64,000 nucleotides of DNA from Cavenderia fasciculata (lineage: Eukaryota; Evosea; Eumycetozoa; Acytosteliales; Cavenderiaceae). The translations under genes were made by a program, and so were the position numbers. Below the pieces are notes generated by a model. That model had not been told where the DNA came from, ran no database searches, and saw nothing but the letters and a program-made list of their open reading frames with translations. Every line of letters begins with the position of its first letter. The first letter of the stretch is position 1. Shown here piece by piece: positions 32,101 through 42,120 of this stretch. The DNA is taken from positions 434,001 through 498,000 of the forward strand of contig NW_004457723.1 of the NCBI RefSeq assembly GCF_000203815.1. The letters run 5' to 3'.

Positions 32101-34292
32101 CAAAGGTGCTCCAAATGGTTTAAATCCAACTAAAATGAAGGTAAACATAAAACAAACAAAAACAACAAATATTATATTTAATTATTTTATTAATTTCTAC
32201 TTTTTTCCTTTTACTTTTTTTATAGAATTATCAATGTTTATTTTATTATTTACAAAATCAACCACAAGTATTTGGTAAATTAATGTATTTGATGGTACCA
32301 AGTCAATTGTCAAAGACATTTAACAATTTGATTTTGAGTATTTTCCCATACGAGATTTCACCAAGAGAAGAGGACTTGTTCTTGCGTGCTATATCGATGG
32401 CATTGGAGTACCAGATGAACGACGTTGCTACATTGACCGAGTTTATGACATTGGACTCTGTACCCAACAAATTGTTGAATGACTATTTCAAAAAGAAGGG
32501 TCTCAAGTATTTACAAGAAGTTGTACGTCCCATGGTATTGCAGGTACTCGACAACAAGGATTTAAATCTAAATATTGACCCTGTTTGGATTCACAAACAA
32601 ATCCAAAATGAAAAGGCAATCAAAGAAGGTAAAAAGTCGGAAAAGAATAGTCTTACCCCACAACAATGTCTCGAGAATGCTCAAGTCAAGGAGCTGTACG
32701 AGTCACGTCTTGCATCACTACTCGATATTGGAAATGACTTTGTTAATCGTATTGCTCGTTCCATTGACCATATTCCAGTTCAACTGCGTTTCTTGACCCG
32801 TGTCATTATTGAAAAGTCAGAGGCTGGTGGTGTACGTCGTGGTGCAGAGGACCCCAAGAGCTACGTACCTTATTTCCTCATTGTCTACCGTTACATTGTG
32901 TCGGTGATTGCTTCACCCGACCTTTTGCACGAGCTAGTGTTGTTGCAACACCCTCTCATCTCGCGTGACCAACGTACCAACCTGTCAATGATTGCACGTC
33001 TCTTGCAAGCCACCTTTACCAACAAGATGTGGGAGCAACCGGTCGCAAGTACCAAGTTGGCTGCCTGGATCGAGCAACACCACATTGTCGCCAACAAGTT
33101 TGTCACCTCGCTTCCCCAAGTCGGCGAGCTCGACGATCTCATCCACTACCGCGACTATAACGAGGTCATGACCGAGAATGCAATTGGTTTTAGCACTGTC
33201 ATTAATCTTAGTGAGGTTATTTGGTTGCACGACACTTTACTCGACTCTTATTTCGGTCTTGAAGATGTTGGTCGTATCCCAGGTTATGAATTCCAAAAAT
33301 CACTCAACAGCGCACACAATAACAATCGTTTGTCGATGCAAGTTGGGTCGTCACCCTTTGGTCATGGTGATCGTCGTCGCTACCAAGCACACACCAACCA
33401 CAACAACAGTGGTCCCAACAAGGGATGGTGGATGTCATGGTGTTTGGATCTTTTAGAAGCACCACTCGAGTTGCCCGAGCAAGGAGACCGTTCCATCCAA
33501 CTCACCTTTATCAACCGTATCGAGAACCCAGACGACGGTCTCTACGCACCCGACCTTTTCCGTGAGGCCAAGCTTTGGATGATTGAAATCCTGGCCAAGA
33601 TCCCACCACCCAAAAAGGACATCAACTCGATTCAAATCCTTCGCGACGCCATCCAATTTTGCAAGACCTCTAATCACAACCACGAAAACATGGCCATTAT
33701 CGCAAAGTGTGACCAACTCATCGAACGTATCAAATCGTTCCGTGCCGAGCAAGTATCGAGTCAACCCGAAGTCTATGACTTGTTCTTACTCGAATGTGAA
33801 AAGGAAGTTGAAACTGTACTCCGCAAGAACCGTCTCATGCGTACTGAACTCAACCGTCTCCACGCTCTTCTCAAGCAGATCCGTATCGACGCTGCCCCAC
33901 TCTCCAAGCTCGTTCAACTTCAAAGTGAACAACTTTCAAAGGCCATTGCCAAAAAGGAACTCAAAAACGTTGTCAAAAAACTCAAAGACACCAAATTGGA
34001 CAACAACAAACCAGTCAAGTTTGCATTCTCTGACCTCGTTAAAAAGGGTATGATTGTCAATTCTGAACTACCAGAAACATCCTTTTCAAAGACCACCGTC
34101 GTCATTAAACCAATTGGAGGTGGTGTCTATGAAATTGAAGCCAAGATTGGTCCCATCTCTAAAACTGTCACTCTCGAACTTGACAGTCTATTGGAATTCT
34201 CAAAGAATCATGTTGATGAATATCCACTTGAAGGTATTACTCTTGATGTAAATTTAACTATTCATACTTTAATGAAAACTTTTAATCTTTAA
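29167..34292 (+). CDS. CH-domain, coiled-coil, RasGAP protein (IQGAP-related)
   Basis: Exons 29167-30370, 30476-30599, 30701-31307, 31394-32140 and 32226-34292 join in frame to 1,582 residues. The N-terminus (1-400) is Gln/Ser-rich then Glu-rich, probably disordered. Residues about 403-660 hold tandem calponin-homology segments of fimbrin type (NKLMESLFP, IKNATKVGCIIVNIGAEDL, ILIRWVNYHLEKAG, GHPKLNLALVASLFN), implying actin binding. Residues about 667-800 are an Arg/Glu coiled coil (ERERLEREH repeats). Residues about 900-1,250 are a RasGAP domain with the FLR motif in EEDLFLRAISMALEYQMND, LKYLQEVVRPM and later NRIARSIDHIP. The end matches the RasGAP C-terminal domain of IQGAPs. There is no IQ motif. 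It should link Ras-family GTPase control to actin. Confidence 0.9.
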
Positions 34293-34383
34293 AAAAAACA
34301 AAACTTAAATCAAAATCAAATTAAATAAATAATATTAAATCTTTTTTTAAATATAATAATAATAATAATAGTTTGTTATCTTT

Positions 34384-35089
34384 TTAATTGAATAATTTTT
34401 TAAATCTATCTGTAAAAGTTTGGAAATCATCGATTGCAGGACGAACATCTAAATAGATACCGATTGGCTTATTATTTTCCTTGTCTGCCTTGCCTTCGTA
34501 AAAGTCGATAACATAACGTACTTGTTTACCACAACGATCAATGATCCAATCATGACGATCAAATGGTAAAGTATATCCAAAAAAGTTTAAGATTCTTGCC
34601 TTTGGACTAAAATCTTTTGCTCTTCCTCTAAATTTTACTAATTTTGGTTTATCACATCTAAAACAATAGAAAATTAGAAATTAGATTTTAGATTTGCTTG
34701 TTACTTTTCTTTCTTTCTTTCTTTCTCTTTACATACTCTGAGGAATATTCTTTTTCCCAATCTAAAACATGTTCCCAACACTTTTCATTGACAGTATTGT
34801 GAATGGCTACTACCATGTCCATATCCTTTTCGCTTGGTTGATATTGTTTTCTCTTCATTGCATTGAAAAACATCTGTGGTGAAGGGTATTCCCATTGATC
34901 TTGTTCGGTTCTAGGGATTGATGATTTTACTCTACTTGTATCTAGTGGTAATGTTTGATCTACATGTGGCTTTTGATTTGGTCTATACATATTGTTGTTT
35001 GGGTTAATATCTTTTGGTGTAGCTGTAGTAGGTTCATGTGCAACAGGACATCCACCTGCTAATGCATTCTTTCTTGTTTCTTCATCCAT
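34384..35089 (-). CDS. cchl: holocytochrome c synthase (cytochrome c heme lyase)
   Basis: Exons 35089-34737 and 34657-34384, 208 residues. It attaches heme to apocytochrome c in the mitochondrial intermembrane space. Hallmarks: a CP heme-regulatory motif near the N-terminus (GGCPVAHE), NMYRPNQ, the [16 protein letters not shown] box, [16 protein letters not shown] (with the heme-binding His region) and, in exon 2, [37 protein letters not shown]. All regions expected of an active enzyme are present. It lacks a classic presequence, as is usual for this family. Confidence 0.95.
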
Positions 35090-35254
35090 CTCCTTTTTGT
35101 TTGTTTGTAGTAAACGAATAATGATAACAAACTACTAACTAAATAACTAAAAATGATCAAAAGGAAAAAAGACGACGAATCATGATCTCAGAGACACTTT
35201 AGTTTTACAAAACATTTTCATCAGTATATTAATACTAAATATATATTGATAATC

Positions 35255-35896
35255 ATGATTAGATCAATCATTTCTAAATCACTAAAGAGTGGCCATTTCA
35301 TATATTCACCAAGATATTATAGTTCAACTATATCTTCAACTTTATCCTCTACTACTACTAGTAGTAGTAGTACTACTACCGCTGCTGCTGCTTCACCATT
35401 ACCAACAACAACAACACCAGATATAATAGGAGTAGAAGATTTCTTTAAAGTTGATTTACGTATAGCTCGTGTCATCAATGCAGAACATGTTAAAGGAGCT
35501 AAAAAATTAATTAAACTAACTTTGGATCTTGGTGAAAAGAAACAGAAACCAACTCTAGTCATTGATCAACCAACTACAACTACAACTACTATAAACGAAC
35601 CAATAATTGAAAATCAAGAACCAATATCTCCTCCTCCTCCTCCACCTTCTCCTGCTCCTGCTACTAGAGATATTAGAACAGTATTTAGTGGAGTTAAAGC
35701 ATATTATGAACCAGAACAATTATTAAACAAGAATGTTATAGTGGTTGCCAACTTGGCACCAAAGAAAACTAAATTTGGTGTATCAGAGGCAATGGTATTA
35801 TTTGCATCCGACGATGATTCCAAAAATGTCATTTACTCTACATTGGACCCGACTGTCGCATCGGATGCCATCCAACCTGGTTGGAGAGTTTTATAA
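35255..35896 (+). CDS. mitochondrial-looking tRNA-binding OB-fold protein (Trbp111/EMAPII-like)
   Basis: Single exon, 213 residues from the ATG at 35,255. The first 25 residues are basic and Ser-rich (MIRSIISKSLKSGHF), as in a mitochondrial presequence. A Thr/Ser/Ala-rich linker follows. The domain then reads VEDFFKVDLRIARVINAEHV...KLIKLTLDLGEK, a long Thr/Pro insertion, then RDIRTVFSGVKAYYEPEQLLNKNVIVVANLAPKKTKFGVSEAMVLFASD, clearly the tRNA-binding domain shared by Trbp111, EMAPII and methionyl-tRNA synthetase C-termini. The insertion of roughly 35-40 residues lies within the domain. It probably binds tRNA as a synthetase cofactor. Confidence 0.85.
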   Translation: MIRSIISKSLKSGHFIYSPRYYSSTISSTLSSTTTSSSSTTTAAAASPLPTTTTPDIIGVEDFFKVDLRIARVINAEHVKGAKKLIKLTLDLGEKKQKPTLVIDQPTTTTTTINEPIIENQEPISPPPPPPSPAPATRDIRTVFSGVKAYYEPEQLLNKNVIVVANLAPKKTKFGVSEAMVLFASDDDSKNVIYSTLDPTVASDAIQPGWRVL

Positions 35897-36174
35897 ATTA
35901 AATATATAAAATATAAAAAACAAACTCTATTTCAAATAATATGATAATAATAATACCTCTAAAATAAGAGTAGAGAGTAGAGTACTCTTCTATTATAATA
36001 AAACTTTTAGAAATTTAATTTAATTTAATTTTTTTTTTCTCTCTCTTTCTCTCTCATCCAAACCCTCGGGTTAGTTATTTATTATCTCTTTCATTTTTGA
36101 TTTTTTAGTATTAATTACTATCTATTCTTTTTATTATACTCTTTTACAAGACAGTATTCTATTGTATTTAAATC
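35897..36174. other. intergenic spacer
   Basis: 278 AT-rich bases with pyrimidine runs, between two plus-strand genes; nothing else seen. Confidence 0.3.
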
Positions 36175-36552
36175 ATGGTTACTAGAGTTAAAAAATCATC
36201 TTCACCATCATCAAACACTTCTTCTTCTTCTTCTTCTTCTTCTGCAAATACCAATACTACAACAATCACTCGATCAAGAAGAAATGGTAAATTATTGGAT
36301 GAGTCGGCACAAAGAGAAGTTGACTCTTTACCAAATGTAGTTATTATAATCCCTGTATTTAGAACAGACGATGAAATGTATAGATATTATTCTCGTCTTT
36401 CAAATACTACTCAGAGATATTCTATTACTGTAAATATTGAGAGAGAAAAAAAATTAATACATAACATAAAATCATCATGACTAACACTTTTTTGATTTAT
36501 TTATATATTTCTATAGAAAAGTGGAAGAAGAGTTAAATATTTTCATCGTTAG
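36175..36552 (+). CDS. small basic protein, unrecognised
   Basis: Exons 36175-36429 and 36517-36552 (GTAAAT...TATAG) give about 96 residues. The N-terminus has a Lys/Ser/Thr-rich low-complexity stretch with TRSRRNGK, then VDSLPNVVIIIPVFRTDDEMYRYYSRLSNTTQRYSIT, and the short second exon adds KSGRRVKYFHR. Basic patches suggest a nuclear or RNA-associated protein. Without splicing the first exon would run on to 36,480. No family recognised. Confidence 0.5.
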
Positions 36553-36766
36553 ATACATTTATTATTATTATTTATTTATCTAAAAAGGAGGAGCGAGGTG
36601 ATGTTACCATTAATTGGAGCAAAAGGTACAACAAAACAATTTTTTTTTTAATTTCTTTTTTTTTTTTAATTTTCGCGGGTTAACTTTGCAAGTTCACAGT
36701 TGTCTTTACACCCAATTAATTTAACAAAAGAGACATACAACAAATATATATATATCTATAGTCAAG

Positions 36767-37277
36767 ATGATCAAGAGATTCGCAACAGCATTATGGAAGG
36801 GCAGCATTAAAGATGGATCAGGTGTGATTACTACTCAAAGCAAGGTCATTTCATCCTTGCCATACAACGTACCATCAAGATTTGGTGGTGATCAAGGTAT
36901 GTATTATGTAGTAACAGCGCAGTATATGTATAAATATATTTAATATTAATTATATCATTTCTATTTTAGTTGATAAACATACCAACCCAGAAGAATTGAT
37001 TGCTTCAGCTCATGCTGGATGTTATTCTATGGCCTTGTCTGCTCAACTCAGTGGAGCAGAACTCACTCCAACCTCGATCAACACTACCGCCACACTCTCA
37101 ATGCTCAAGGATGATAAGGGTTGGACAATTACCCAAGTCGACCTCAAGTGTGAAGCAGTCGTTCCAAATGCCACCAAGGAATTGTTCCTTGAAAAGGCAA
37201 AGGCTGCCAAGGAAGGTTGTCCAGTCTCAAAGGTCTTAAATTGCAAGATCACTTTGGATGCTACACTTAAAAATTAA
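36767..37277 (+). CDS. OsmC/Ohr-family thiol peroxidase
   Basis: Exons 36767-36896 and 36970-37277, 145 residues. The family reduces organic hydroperoxides with two conserved Cys, both visible here: AHAGCYSMALSAQL and AKEGCPVSKVL. NPEELIASAHAGC is the family signature. The first exon (MIKRFATALWKGSIKDGSGVITT) is the usual start; it is also weakly basic, so mitochondrial import is possible. Family members are mostly bacterial. The gene ends inside a tandem duplication of 31 bases. Confidence 0.92.
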
Positions 37278-37306
37278 ATTGCAAGATCACTTTGGATGCT
37301 ACACTT
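37238..37306. repeat. tandem duplication across the OsmC stop codon
   Basis: A 31-base unit (AAATTGCAAGATC...CTACACTT) occurs at 37,238-37,268 and again at 37,276-37,306. The second copy lies in the 3' untranslated region. Confidence 0.9.
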
Positions 37307-37555
37307 TAAAATTTTTTTTTTTTAAAATGTCAATCAACAATAAGTATTTACTCTTTATTTCATGTTTAGTAGTTTTATATTTCTTTCTTTTATATGAATA
37401 CAGTCAGGATTCAACTCTGCATGCAGTGAGAGGTTGGTGCAGTGGTATATATATTTTAAATATATATAGATCTTGGTGGTGATGGTTTAATTAATAGAAT
37501 AGAGGACGAATATCTTGGATGATCATTGGTTGAAAATTGATATTCAATCTCGTAT

Positions 37556-37560
<5 letters not shown>

Positions 37561-37628
<68 letters not shown>
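37561..37628. repeat. (TA)n microsatellite
   Basis: About 33 uninterrupted TA units. Confidence 0.95.
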
Positions 37629-37629
<1 letters not shown>

Positions 37630-38066
37630 TATATAAAAATAGACAAAATGTGGCTTTATCTTGGTAAAGATAGATTTCTGACAACAGGGTCATCAAATAT
37701 CACCAAGGACGATGCTAAAAGCGTGGGTAACAAATGATCTCTGATTTTTGCTTTATTTCTCTTTGCTTGAGCATATTGTGAGACTCCAACACTAACTGGC
37801 TAGGCGACCTATGCCGTTTCTTGTCATGCTGGTTCAGTCTGTCTTCTAGTGGTTGACGATAACCGATGGACACAAATATTTCTATAATTCACAAACTAAA
37901 AGACAGAGTATCTTTACTGAATATCATCATTACAAAAGCAAGAGTCTAGTTGTGTATATCTAAACTGTGTTTTCAAAAACAAAAACAATTAAAACTTTGT
38001 AACTTCTGTGTGTTAGTAATATAATAATTTACTAAATAATAATAACACAGCAATTATATCAACACA
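37629..38066. other. gene-free stretch
   Basis: AT-rich with a few moderately complex patches, but no convincing frame or RNA gene. Confidence 0.35.
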
Positions 38067-38380
38067 ATATTATAGCCTATTGTGCTAGCGAGACAAAAAA
38101 AATAACTTAAAATAAGAAAATAGCGATATCTTTAACCAATTTATTTTTAGAACAAGCAACAATCCAACATGCTTATTACTATATACAAAATGATACATGA
38201 TCAAAGTCCATTTAACATATAGACATCGACAACCTCGAGATAATCTTTATTTCTTGCTATAATGAATAAAACTGAAACCCTCATTTAATTCAATATTCCA
38301 GCGACAATATCGATGGTTAATTTTAGAGATGTGTTATTGATAGGTAATATTGAATAAAGATATAGCTCCTCTATTACTTA

Positions 38381-38395
38381 AAATTATGCGTGCCG
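38381..38395. repeat. target-site duplication variant 1
   Basis: AAATTATGCGTGCCG, the leftmost of four related 15-16 base words (others at 38,544, 39,011 and 39,962). Confidence 0.6.
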
Positions 38396-38543
38396 CTTTT
38401 TTTTTAAAGTAATTCTTTTCCTGTTCTCTCCCATCGGGATGAGTAGTACTCAGAAGTTACAAAGTTTAATTAATTATACTTTTTAATTGACCAACAAGAA
38501 ATAAAGATAATCTCGAGAAGAATTATAGGTAATTTGTTTGTGT
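38396..38543 (-). mobile_element. 5'-truncated poly(A)-tailed element fragment A
   Basis: Poly-T on the plus strand, then AAAGTAATTC..., about 148 bases, the 3' end of a non-LTR-type element on the minus strand. It is homologous to the first part of fragments B and C. Target-like words lie on both sides. It has no coding capacity. Confidence 0.65.
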
Positions 38544-38559
38544 AAAATTAGGCGGGCGG
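38544..38559. repeat. target-site duplication variant 2
   Basis: AAAATTAGGCGGGCGG, between fragments A and B. Confidence 0.6.
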
Positions 38560-39010
38560 TTTTTTTTTTTAAAGTAATTCTTTCCCTGTTCTCTCCTATC
38601 GGGAAGAGTACTCAGAAGTTACAAAGTTTTATTAATTATACTTTTTAATTGACCAGCAAGAAATAAAGATTATCTCAAGAAGAATTAAAGTTAATTTGTT
38701 CTGGGGGTTTGTCCATGTCTATGATACATGTTTTATGGACGTTGATCATGTATCTTATTGTATAGTATCAAGCATGTTGGATTGTTTTAGATTGTTGCTT
38801 GTTCTAAAAATAAATTGGTTAAAGATATCGCTAATTTTTTTTTTTTTTTCTCACTAGCACAAAAGGCTATAATATCTTGTAGTATAATTATTATTGTTAT
38901 TATTATATAGTAAATTATTATATTATTAATATTATTATTGATAGATGAAGAGAGAGTAGAGGGAGATGAAGGTGTTGAGGAGGATAAGAAGAATGAGGTT
39001 GAGGTGATCG
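38560..39010 (-). mobile_element. 5'-truncated poly(A)-tailed element fragment B
   Basis: Poly-T then the same 3' end as fragment A, extending further (about 450 bases). The first 160 bases match fragment C at 41,519-41,689 almost exactly. It is bracketed by target-like words and has no clear reading frame. Confidence 0.65.
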
Positions 39011-39025
39011 AAATTAGGCGTGCGG
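39011..39025. repeat. left target-site duplication of element copy 2
   Basis: AAATTAGGCGTGCGG, matching 39,962-39,976 at 14 of 15 positions. Confidence 0.8.
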
Positions 39026-39961
39026 TTTTTTTTTTTTAAGCATCTCATTTCGTGGCATCCACCTGTAGGGTGGAGCACTACTCTTTCGATTGCGAAGTTT
39101 TATTGATTGAAGTCTTTGTTTGACCAGCAATGGGAACTGAGTTTCCAAAGAAGAAACAAGTCCAATCTGTTTTTTGGGGTGCCAAATGTCTGTTCTATTT
39201 CCATCCAAGCAAAAATGGCAAGTCTTGGTGGGAGCTATTAGTTCTATTTGTTCATCAATACGACGGGAAGCTTGTTTACCTGTTGAATCGAGGGGGGCTG
39301 AACGGTTCTGTGAGTTGCGATCCATAGTTCTTTTGTCAGATTAGTGACCAGATCGTGACTGTTGGAGGGAGTGCCCAGTGTCACCATCCATATGTATGTG
39401 TGTGTCGAGTAATGGTTGGTGGTTGTGTCTACACCATGATTATCTATCTTATATCGTTCTGTTGTTCGTATTGTTATGTTGTTGATTGATGTTTTGATGA
39501 GATGTTGATGATGTTCATTTCCAATTGTAATAGTAATGTGAATACTGTTTTCAAACTGTATTGACTTGTTGTAATGATAATTAAATTCCACCTAAATTAT
39601 TATTCCTATTGTTCGATACTGTTCTACTATTGTATTGTGTTGATTAGAGAAGGAGATGGAGGAAGGAGCGAGATATTTTTTTTTTATTATTTTTTTTATT
39701 TTTTGTTTTTTTTCTTGTTGGTGATCTTTGATATAGGCAGTGCTTGTGCTCGCTCACGCCCCTTATTTATAATAATGATAATGATATAAATAATTGAACA
39801 AGGGGGCACACTAGGGCAATTAGTTGTGGCTTTTAGTGAGTGTGAAAAGAAATAGTAATGTTGATAAAAGATAGTTGATGATTGAGTGAAGTTCTATAGT
39901 ACTCTATACGTAATTCTCTGTTTCTATCTCTTTCTCTCTATTACAGAAAAATTCCAAACTC
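39026..39961 (-). mobile_element. poly(A)-tailed non-LTR-type retroelement, copy 2
   Basis: Near-identical to copy 1 (11,888-12,820), with the same poly-T head and the same AAACTC end, but in a different target. The long reading frame seen in copy 1 looks broken here. Few differences separate the copies, so both insertions are recent. It ends 59 bases before tRNA-Val, exactly as copy 1 does. Confidence 0.78.
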
Positions 39962-39976
39962 AAAGTAGGCGTGCGG
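39962..39976. repeat. right target-site duplication of element copy 2
   Basis: AAAGTAGGCGTGCGG, 44 bases upstream of the tRNA gene. Confidence 0.8.
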
Positions 39977-40020
39977 TAGGGGTATTTTTGCGCCGAGCGG
40001 GAAATTCAGCACATCTTAAA

Positions 40021-40094
40021 GTCAGGATGGTGTAGTTGGTTATCACAAAACCTTAACACGGTTTGGGTCATGGGTTCGATTCCCATTCTTGATA
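40021..40094 (+). tRNA. tRNA-Val(AAC)
   Basis: Identical to the gene at 12,880-12,953; anticodon AAC at 40,055-40,057, no intron. T5 and T10 terminator runs follow. Confidence 0.95.
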
Positions 40095-40098
40095 AACC

Positions 40099-40114
40099 TT
40101 TTTGTTTTTTTTTT
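40099..40114 (+). terminator. pol III oligo-T terminator of tRNA-Val
   Basis: T5, G, T10 beginning five bases after the mature end. Confidence 0.7.
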
Positions 40115-40195
40115 GCTGCGGCTGGCTCGATCGGAGTTTTTTTTATCATATTCTTGTAGTACTCTCTAATTCCTACATTTTTATCTCGGTTTCAT
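40115..40195 (+). repeat. conserved tRNA 3'-flank sequence
   Basis: GCTGCGGCTGGCTCGATC then GAGTTTTTT, ATCATATTCTTGTAGTACTC and CTACATTT. This matches, in order, the sequence downstream of tRNA-Tyr (14,230 down to 14,155 on the minus strand), and its first and last parts match the flank of the other tRNA-Val (12,973-13,015). Confidence 0.7.
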
Positions 40196-41253
40196 AAATT
40201 TTGAACAAAACCATACCAACAAAACATTTACTAAAAAAAAAAAAAAAAATTGACATCCCCAAAATATTGTACATAAAAAGTTGAAAATTATAATCCAAAA
40301 TAATCCCCAATGAATATTTATATTAAATTTATTTAGAACGATCAAATCCCTTCTTTTTATTATCTTATTTTTATTAGTTTTCATTAAAACTACAATGAAA
40401 AAAAAAACAGTCCAAAAATAAAGGTATTGATGGAATTTTATTTCCTACCCATTCCAAATTCTAGCCCCCTGAAAATTAAAATCGGTAAAATCTTAAAGAA
40501 TGGTATAGTTAACCAAAAAAAAAAAAGAGAAAATTTTATCCTTTTATCTCACAAAAAATATAGTTCTTGAAAATAGTGGATTTCATTCATTTTTTTCGTG
40601 TGTATTGTGAAGAGGCAGCTCTCCAAAAATACAACAGTCCAAAGAGAAATCAATATTGAAAAAGATTTTCTTTTTTGTCTCACAACTTAAAACAACACAT
40701 ATATGTTGAGAGTTTTTCATTGAACTGTTTGTTGAGGATCAATTGAGGAGTCCCATGTTTAAGTGTGTCCAATGTTGCATTTTGATGTACATAGTATCGA
40801 GAGATTGTTTATCAGCACCATCAAAATTCTGGGGTGGTGGAAGATAATGTCCATGGCATTGATAATCTTGAAATCATTTCAAATCGAGTTAACTTTAAGA
40901 TATCCTTTCCATTTAACGATATATTGATTATACTTTTATTGTTTTATTAAACGAGGTTATTCCCTTTTAAATGACAACAATGCCATTTTCAGAATTCGGG
41001 CGATACCATAAATCAATTTTTCGCCAAAAATTTTCGATAAAGTAGTCGATTTTGAAATGTCATCGTCTTACGGATTTATATTGGTGGGAACAATTAAAAA
41101 AGTTGTTTTATCAATAGATAATATAATACATCAAAATAGAGGTACAACAGTTTTAATACATACACATAGAATATCACCATTTTCAATTAAACATTGTTAT
41201 TTGCGTCAACCCTGAAAACAATTTAGGATGTTGATCAATTTTTTTTTTATGCT
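40196..41253. other. gene-free AT-rich stretch
   Basis: More than 1 kb without a convincing reading frame. The sequence has mid-complexity words and may be decayed repeat DNA. Confidence 0.35.
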
Positions 41254-41518
41254 TTAAGATCCCAAATTTCTCAAGCCTGCATTGATTGCCTGTATGTACA
41301 AACTGTTGAGATTATAGAAATAACATTTATCAAAAAATAAGTAGGCTTTTTCGGAATTGGGGACATCAGTGGATTCTTTGGTCGAGGGGTCTAAGATGTC
41401 AGTTATAGGAACTGATCCTCCGGGACGGACCAATATATATTGGTTTAGAGACTGATGTTTGTCATTATCTATGCTATTAAAGTCAGTAAAAACACATTTC
41501 ATCCAAAATAGAGGCAAA
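41254..41518 (-). pseudogene. coding-like fragment of unknown origin
   Basis: A minus-strand frame of 87 codons with ordinary amino-acid use (SLNQYILVRPGGSVPITDIL, KAYLFFDKCYFYNLNSLY) abuts the poly-T of fragment C. It may be the remnant of a gene or element; no family recognised. Confidence 0.3.
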
Positions 41519-41689
41519 TTTTTTTTTTAAAGTAATTCTTTTCCTGTTCTCTCCTATCGGGAAGAGTAGTACTCAGAAGTTACAAAGTTTTATTAATTTT
41601 ACTTTTTAATTGACCAGCAAGAAATAAAGATTATCTCAAGAAGAATTAAAGTTAATTTGTTCTGGGGGTTTGTCCATGTCTATGATACA
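41519..41689 (-). mobile_element. poly(A)-tailed element fragment C, runs into assembly gap
   Basis: Almost identical to the start of fragment B (poly-T, AAAGTAATTC, CAGAAGTTACAAAG, GACCAGCAAGAAATAAAG) up to GTCTATGATACA, where the N block begins. The repeat probably caused the gap. Confidence 0.8.
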
Positions 41690-41789
41690 NNNNNNNNNNN
41701 NNNNNNNNNNNNNNNNNNNNNNNNNNNNNNNNNNNNNNNNNNNNNNNNNNNNNNNNNNNNNNNNNNNNNNNNNNNNNNNNNNNNNNNNN
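41690..41789. other. assembly gap (100 N)
   Basis: Exactly 100 N, the conventional length for a gap of unknown size. Confidence 0.99.
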
Positions 41790-42120
41790 CCTCCTTTCCC
41801 TCCTTTCCCTCCTTTCCTTTCCCCTCTTTCCCCTCCCCTCCTCCTCCATTCCTCTCCATTCCTCCTCCTCCATTCCTCCTCCATTCCTCCTCCTCCATTC
41901 CTCCATTCCTCCTCCATTCCTCCTCCATTCCTCCTCCCCTCCTCCCTTCCTTTCCCCTCTTTCCCCTCTTTCCCCTCTTTCCCCTTTCCCTCCTTTCCCC
42001 TCTTTCCCCTCTTTCCCCCCTTTCCCCTTTCCCCTTTCCCCTTTCCCTCCTCTCCCTCCCTTCCTTCCTTTCCATTTTTTCCTCTCCATTCCTCCTCTCC
42101 CTCCCTTCCTTCCTTTCCAT
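41790..42120. repeat. C/T-only satellite tract
   Basis: About 330 bases made almost entirely of C and T (CCTCCTTTCCCCTCTTTCC-type units with a few CCATT). It is C-rich in an AT-rich genome. Long open frames through it are artefacts of composition. Confidence 0.95.

Larger units (their letters stand above)
38067..38877. repeat. inverted repeat of element-derived sequence
   Basis: Left arm 38,067-38,260 and right arm about 38,657-38,877 are imperfect reverse complements (for example CTAGCGAGAC / CTCACTAGCAC, AGAACAAGCAACAATC, GATACATGATCAA). The right arm belongs to element fragment B, so the left arm is another copy in opposite orientation. Confidence 0.75.
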
